This document shows, one piece after another, positions 60,551 through 64,000 of a stretch of DNA of 64,000 bases (position 1 is its first letter; every line of letters starts with the position of its first letter). The stretch is from assembly GCA_934438085.1 (NCBI GenBank), contig CAKSBC010000004.1, positions 56,107-120,106 on the forward strand, in the 5' to 3' direction. Made by a program: the position numbers and the translations under genes. The notes beneath the pieces are model-generated. The model had not been told where the DNA came from. It did not search any database and was given only the letters and a program-made list of their open reading frames with translations. This stretch comes from an uncultured Lachnospiraceae bacterium. Its GTDB lineage: Bacteria > Bacillota > Clostridia > Lachnospirales > Lachnospiraceae.

Positions 60551-60664
60551 ATGAAAGTCAGATCTTCAGTAAAGCCTATATGCGAAAAGTGTAAGGTTAT
60601 TAAAAGAAAGGGTGTTATCAGAATTATCTGTGAGAACCCTAAGCACAAACAGAGACAAGGTTAA
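60551..60664 (+). CDS. rpmJ: 50S ribosomal protein L36, zinc-binding type
   Basis: 37 residues. MKVRSSVKPICEKCKVIKRKG then ICENPKHKQRQG gives the Cys-Cys-Cys-His zinc site (C11, C14, C27, H32). AAGGGAGA precedes the ATG at 60551. The reading frame is open upstream to 60443, but no family member has such an extension and the internal promoter lies there. Confidence 0.95.
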   Translation: MKVRSSVKPICEKCKVIKRKGVIRIICENPKHKQRQG

Positions 60665-60679
60665 TTAAGGAGGAGAAAC

Positions 60680-61048
60680 ATGGCTCGTATTGCAGGTGTG
60701 GACCTTCCGAGAGAGAAGCGTGTTGAGATCGGTCTTACATACATTTATGGTATTGGACTTCACTCATCACAGCGTATTCTTAAGGAAGCAGATGTAAATC
60801 CTGATACTCGTGTCAAGGATCTTACTGATGACGAGGTTAAGAGACTTGCGGAAGTGATTTCTGAGACTCAGGTTGTAGAGGGCGATTTAAGAAGAGAGAT
60901 CGCTACAAACATTAAGAGACTTCAGGAAATCGGATGCTATCGCGGAATCCGTCACAGAAAGGGACTTCCGGTACGCGGACAGAAGACTAAGACAAATGCC
61001 CGTACACGTAAGGGTCCTAAGAAGACAGTAGCAAACAAGAAGAAGTAA
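60680..61048 (+). CDS. rpsM: 30S ribosomal protein S13
   Basis: 122 residues. Head protein contacting P-site tRNA and L5. MARIAGVDLPREKRVEIGLTYIYGIG and the basic C terminus RGQKTKTNARTRKGPKKTV are diagnostic. AAGGAGGAG precedes the ATG. Confidence 0.97.
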   Translation: MARIAGVDLPREKRVEIGLTYIYGIGLHSSQRILKEADVNPDTRVKDLTDDEVKRLAEVISETQVVEGDLRREIATNIKRLQEIGCYRGIRHRKGLPVRGQKTKTNARTRKGPKKTVANKKK

Positions 61049-61070
61049 GTAAGAGATTTGCATCTTTTAC
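61049..61070 (+). repeat. Hairpin directly after the rpsM stop codon
   Basis: GTAAGAGAT (61049-61057) pairs with ATCTTTTAC (61062-61070), 9 bp with one G-T pair and a TTGC loop. Without a T-run it is not a terminator. Confidence 0.5.
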
Positions 61071-61165
61071 GAGCAGGATTTATGCGGCTGTCAGAGATCG
61101 TAAAGAGGCTTATATGCTTTACTTGCGACCGGTTATACGGCAGCATAAGCATAAAACATTGAGGT

Positions 61166-61190
61166 CGGACGGTATTTACATACCGGTCCG
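61166..61190 (+). repeat. Hairpin upstream of rpsK
   Basis: CGGACGGTAT (61166-61175) pairs with ATACC-g-GTCCG (61180-61190), 10 bp with one bulged G and a 4-base loop. Together with the previous hairpin it structures a 173-base gap; S4 or another protein of this operon could bind here. Confidence 0.5.
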
Positions 61191-61221
61191 GGACATATTC
61201 AAGAAAGTAGGTTAGTTTGAT

Positions 61222-61626
61222 ATGGCAAAGAAAGTGTCAGCAGGCGCTAAGAAGATAACAAAAAAGCGCGTTAAAAAGAACGTTGAACACGGTCAGGCAC
61301 ACATCCAGGCATCCTTCAATAACACAATTGTTACATTGACTGATGCAGCAGGCAATGCTTTATCATGGGCAAGTGCAGGCGGACTTGGCTTCAGAGGTTC
61401 AAGAAAATCTACTCCATACGCAGCTCAGATGGCTGCAGAGACTGCTGTTAAGGCAGCCTTAGTGCATGGTTTAAAGACAGTAGATGTTATGGTAAAGGGT
61501 CCTGGTTCAGGACGTGAGGCAGCTATACGTGCCCTTCAGGCAGCTGGATTACAGGTAACCAGCATTAAGGATGTGACTCCGGTTCCACATAACGGTTGTC
61601 GTCCACCAAAGCGTAGAAGAGTCTGA
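61222..61626 (+). CDS. rpsK: 30S ribosomal protein S11
   Basis: 134 residues. Platform protein contacting mRNA at the E site. GQAHIQASFNNTIVTLTDAAGNALSWASAG and the ending DVTPVPHNGCRPPKRRRV are diagnostic. No strong ribosome binding site is seen before the ATG (GAAAGTAGG lies about a dozen bases away). Confidence 0.97.
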   Translation: MAKKVSAGAKKITKKRVKKNVEHGQAHIQASFNNTIVTLTDAAGNALSWASAGGLGFRGSRKSTPYAAQMAAETAVKAALVHGLKTVDVMVKGPGSGREAAIRALQAAGLQVTSIKDVTPVPHNGCRPPKRRRV

Positions 61627-61641
61627 TTTTGGAGGTTTAAA

Positions 61642-62235
61642 ATGGCAGTAGATAGAGTTCCTGTTCTTAAAAGATGCAGATCCCTTGACCTGGATCCTGT
61701 ATATTTAGGAATTGATAAAAAGTCTAACAGAAAAGCTGTTCATCAGCAGAGAAAGCTTTCTGAGTACGGCATGCAGCTTCGTGAGAAGCAGAAGGCTAAG
61801 TTCATTTACGGCGTACTTGAGAAGCCTTTCCGTAACTATTATGCTAAGGCTGAGCGTAAGCCTGGTCAGACAGGTGAAAACCTTATGATCATGCTTGAGT
61901 CACGTATTGACAACGTAATCTTCCGTCTCGGCTGGGCTCGTACAAGAAGAGAAGCAAGACAGATCGTTGACCACAAGGACGTTTTAGTAAATGGCAAGCA
62001 GGTTAACATCCCTTCATATCTTGTAAAGGCAGGAGACATCATCGAGATCAAGGAGAAGAAGAAGTCTTCTCAGAGATTCAAGGATGTTATTGAGGTTACC
62101 GGCAGCCGTCTCGTTCCTGAGTGGTTAGAGTCAGATAAGGAGAACCTTAAGGGTCGTGTTATTGAGCTTCCTAAGAGAGAAGCTATCGACGTTCCTGTTG
62201 ATGAGATGCAGATCGTCGAGCTGTATTCTAAGTAA
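61642..62235 (+). CDS. rpsD: 30S ribosomal protein S4
   Basis: 197 residues. Primary 16S rRNA binder and autoregulator in several bacteria. The S4 RNA-binding motif ARTRREARQIVDHKDVLVNGKQVNIPS is present. The N terminus lacks the four zinc cysteines, so this is the zinc-free form. Its position inside the alpha operon differs from Bacillus, where rpsD is separate. TTTGGAGG precedes the ATG. Confidence 0.97.
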   Translation: MAVDRVPVLKRCRSLDLDPVYLGIDKKSNRKAVHQQRKLSEYGMQLREKQKAKFIYGVLEKPFRNYYAKAERKPGQTGENLMIMLESRIDNVIFRLGWARTRREARQIVDHKDVLVNGKQVNIPSYLVKAGDIIEIKEKKKSSQRFKDVIEVTGSRLVPEWLESDKENLKGRVIELPKREAIDVPVDEMQIVELYSK

Positions 62236-62316
62236 TAACACATTACTGACATCACGCACCATTCAAAGGAAGGAGGAAGGGCGGTATTTCAGAATGAAAT
62301 TATCGCTTGATAACGC

Positions 62317-63276
62317 ATGTTCGATTTTGAAAAACCAAATATTGAGATTGTCGAGATCTCAGACGATAAAAAATACGGCAAGTTTGTTTGCGAGCCTTTA
62401 GAGAGAGGTTATGGCATTACCCTTGGTAATTCATTAAGACGTATCATGCTTTCATCTCTTCCAGGCACTGCGGTAAACCGTATTAAGATCGACGGTGTAG
62501 TTCATGAGTTCTCATCGATCCAGGGCGTTAAAGAAGACGTTACTGAGATAGTTATGAATGTCAAGGAGCTGGCTATCAAGAATAACAGCAGCGACAACCA
62601 GCCGAAGACAGCATACATTGAGGCTTCCGGAGAAGGAGTAGTTAGGGCTTCAGATATCAAGGTTGACCAGGATATCGAAATTATGAACCCTGACCAGGTT
62701 ATCGCAACTTTAAGCGGACCTGACGCAAAGCTTAATATGGAGCTTACGATCGTGAACGGACGTGGATATGTAGGTGCTGACAAGAATAAGTCTGATGAAG
62801 CACCTATCGGCAGCATCGCTGTTGACTCAATATTCACACCTGTTGAGCGTGTAAATATGACTGTTGAAAATACTCGTGTAGGACAGCAGACAGATTTTGA
62901 TAAGCTCACACTTGACGTTTATACAAACGGCACTATCGAGCCTGACAATGCAGTCAGCCTCGCAGCAAAGGTGCTCAGCGAGCATCTTAGCCTGTTCATC
63001 GATCTTTCAGAGGATGCCAGAACTGTTGAAGTTATGGTTGAGAAGGAAGATGATGAGAAGAGCAAGGTTCTTGAGATGAATATTGATGAGCTTGAGCTTT
63101 CAGTTCGTTCTTACAACTGTTTGAAGAGAGCCGGCATCAATACTGTAGAGGAGCTCTGCTCAAAGACACCTGACGATATGATGAAGGTCAGAAACCTCGG
63201 ACGCAAGTCACTCGAGGAAGTTCTTGCTAAGCTTAAGGAGCTTGGTCTTTCACTTAACGATCAGGAAGAAATGTAA
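62317..63276 (+). CDS. rpoA: DNA-directed RNA polymerase subunit alpha
   Basis: 319 residues. Assembly domain (about 1-230, LERGYGITLGNSLRRIMLSSLPG) and C-terminal helix-hairpin-helix domain (about 250-310, ELELSVRSYNCLKRAGINTVEEL) that binds UP elements and activators. The start is fixed by an in-frame TAA two codons upstream. No ribosome binding site is next to it: the GGAGGAAGG of this gap is about 40 bases away and better placed for another ATG at 62294, out of frame. Confidence 0.97.
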   Translation: MFDFEKPNIEIVEISDDKKYGKFVCEPLERGYGITLGNSLRRIMLSSLPGTAVNRIKIDGVVHEFSSIQGVKEDVTEIVMNVKELAIKNNSSDNQPKTAYIEASGEGVVRASDIKVDQDIEIMNPDQVIATLSGPDAKLNMELTIVNGRGYVGADKNKSDEAPIGSIAVDSIFTPVERVNMTVENTRVGQQTDFDKLTLDVYTNGTIEPDNAVSLAAKVLSEHLSLFIDLSEDARTVEVMVEKEDDEKSKVLEMNIDELELSVRSYNCLKRAGINTVEELCSKTPDDMMKVRNLGRKSLEEVLAKLKELGLSLNDQEEM

Positions 63277-63342
63277 TATAAGTCACGGCCTATACGGCTT
63301 ATCCCATTGATAAGACCACAGGCGCAATAGGAGGAAATACAC

Positions 63343-63891
63343 ATGGCAATGTACAGAAAGCTCGGAAAGACCTCTTCACAGAGAAAGGCTCTTCTGAGAA
63401 ACCAGGTTACACAGCTTCTTTACCACGGCAAGATCGTTACTACTGAGGCAAGAGCAAAGGAGATCAGAAAGATCGCTGAGAAGCTCATCGCTCTCGGAGT
63501 AAGAGAAAAGGATAACTTCGAAGAGGTTACAGTTACAGCTAAGGTTGCAAAGAAGGACGCTGACGGAAAGCGCGTTAAGGAAGTTAAGGAGATTAACGGC
63601 AAGCAGAAGAAGGTTACTGTATATGATGAAGTACAGAAGACCATCAAGAAGGATAAGCCTTCAAAGCTTCATGCAAGACGCCAGATCCTTTCAGTTCTTT
63701 ACGATGTAACAGAGGTTCCTGCAAAGGCAGCCGGCCGCAAGGCAAACACAAAGAAGGCTGATATCGTAAACAAGATCTTTGATGAGTACGGCACAAAGTA
63801 TGCTAACCGTAACGGTGGATATACACGTATCGTAAAGATCGGTCAGCGTAAGGGTGACGCTGCAATGGAAGTTCTTATTGAGCTTGTATAA
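63343..63891 (+). CDS. rplQ: 50S ribosomal protein L17 with internal insert
   Basis: 182 residues; bacterial L17 is usually about 115-130. The normal N-terminal part (MYRKLGKTSSQRKALLRNQVTQLLYHGKIVTT) and C-terminal part (FDEYGTKYANRNGGYTRIVKIGQRKGDAA) are separated by a Lys/Val-rich insert at about residues 62-110. Similar inserts are known in clostridial L17. Last gene of the cluster; GGAGG precedes the ATG. Confidence 0.95.
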   Translation: MAMYRKLGKTSSQRKALLRNQVTQLLYHGKIVTTEARAKEIRKIAEKLIALGVREKDNFEEVTVTAKVAKKDADGKRVKEVKEINGKQKKVTVYDEVQKTIKKDKPSKLHARRQILSVLYDVTEVPAKAAGRKANTKKADIVNKIFDEYGTKYANRNGGYTRIVKIGQRKGDAAMEVLIELV

Positions 63892-63953
63892 TAAGACTTA
63901 ATAATAACTTGATAAAGCTTTTTATGGGGCTGTGAAAAAAGCATAGCTCAGAA

Positions 63954-63997
63954 AAAAGAAGGACCAAGGGTACATAAGAGCCCAAGGTCCTTCTTTT
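63954..63997 (+). terminator. Intrinsic terminator of the ribosomal protein operon
   Basis: AAAAGAAGGACC (63954-63965) and GGTCCTTCTTTT (63986-63997) form a 12-bp stem, with GGG/CCC pairing inside the loop. It ends in a T-rich tail at the window edge. Confidence 0.88.
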
Positions 63998-64000
63998 ATG

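Noticed and set aside
1..64000. CRISPR arrays, prophage, toxin-antitoxin or defence systems
   Set aside because: No regular spaced repeats, phage structural genes or recognisable defence genes were seen anywhere in the window.

Overview
The window comes from a low-to-moderate GC Firmicute of the class Clostridia, most probably a Lachnospiraceae member. This rests on gene content and order (RNase Y, a YhaM-type exoribonuclease, DnaD plus DnaC primosomal proteins, YqeG, a DUF815 ATPase, glucan/choline-binding-type cell-wall repeats, L,D-transpeptidases, zinc-type S14 and L36) and on AGGAGG ribosome binding sites. No phage, plasmid or CRISPR sequence is visible. The only mobile-element trace is one transposase-like gene.

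Layout. 1-5895: end of nrdR, yqeG, efp, argS, a crotonase and an ABC-F ATPase. 6149-6220: tRNA-Gln on the minus strand. 6513-10140: a HAD phosphatase, a threonine-aldolase-like enzyme, and the biotin pair bioY and birA. 10221-13850: trkA-trkH potassium uptake and a HAD phosphatase. 14137-22978: a branched-chain amino acid operon (two complete acetohydroxyacid synthases in tandem, ilvC, ilvD, then a DUF815 ATPase), preceded by a leader peptide packed with Ile/Val/Leu codons and an intrinsic terminator, which is a textbook attenuator. 23208-24940: two secreted L,D-transpeptidases. 25278-27341: ispE and a YhaM-type nuclease. 27459-29231 (minus): an IS1634-like transposase homologue with eroded catalytic motifs. 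29356-37098: a GntR regulator, then an efflux operon with an HlyD-like adaptor, an RND pump and two TolC-like proteins. 37326-44803: rny, murC, then dnaD-dnaC-prs-acyltransferase. 44951-45937 (minus): an RlmI-like methyltransferase. 46227-47591: a secreted cell-wall-binding-repeat protein.

47925-63891 is an uninterrupted S10-spc-alpha ribosomal protein cluster of 31 genes (rpsJ to rplQ, including secY, adk, map, infA, rpsD and rpoA). A long structured leader precedes it. It contains an internal promoter before rpmJ and three unusually long, hairpin-bearing gaps (rpsJ/rplC, rpsN/rpsH, rpsM/rpsK) that are candidates for translational feedback or processing. A strong terminator closes the window.

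Most of the window is ordinary core genome. The observations most worth following are the ilv attenuator with its two functionally different synthases, the RND/TolC-like system in an apparently single-membraned lineage, the decayed or domesticated transposase, the ribosomal operon leader, and a candidate small RNA at 25096-25195 on the minus strand. All function calls are from sequence reading and family knowledge; nothing was searched.
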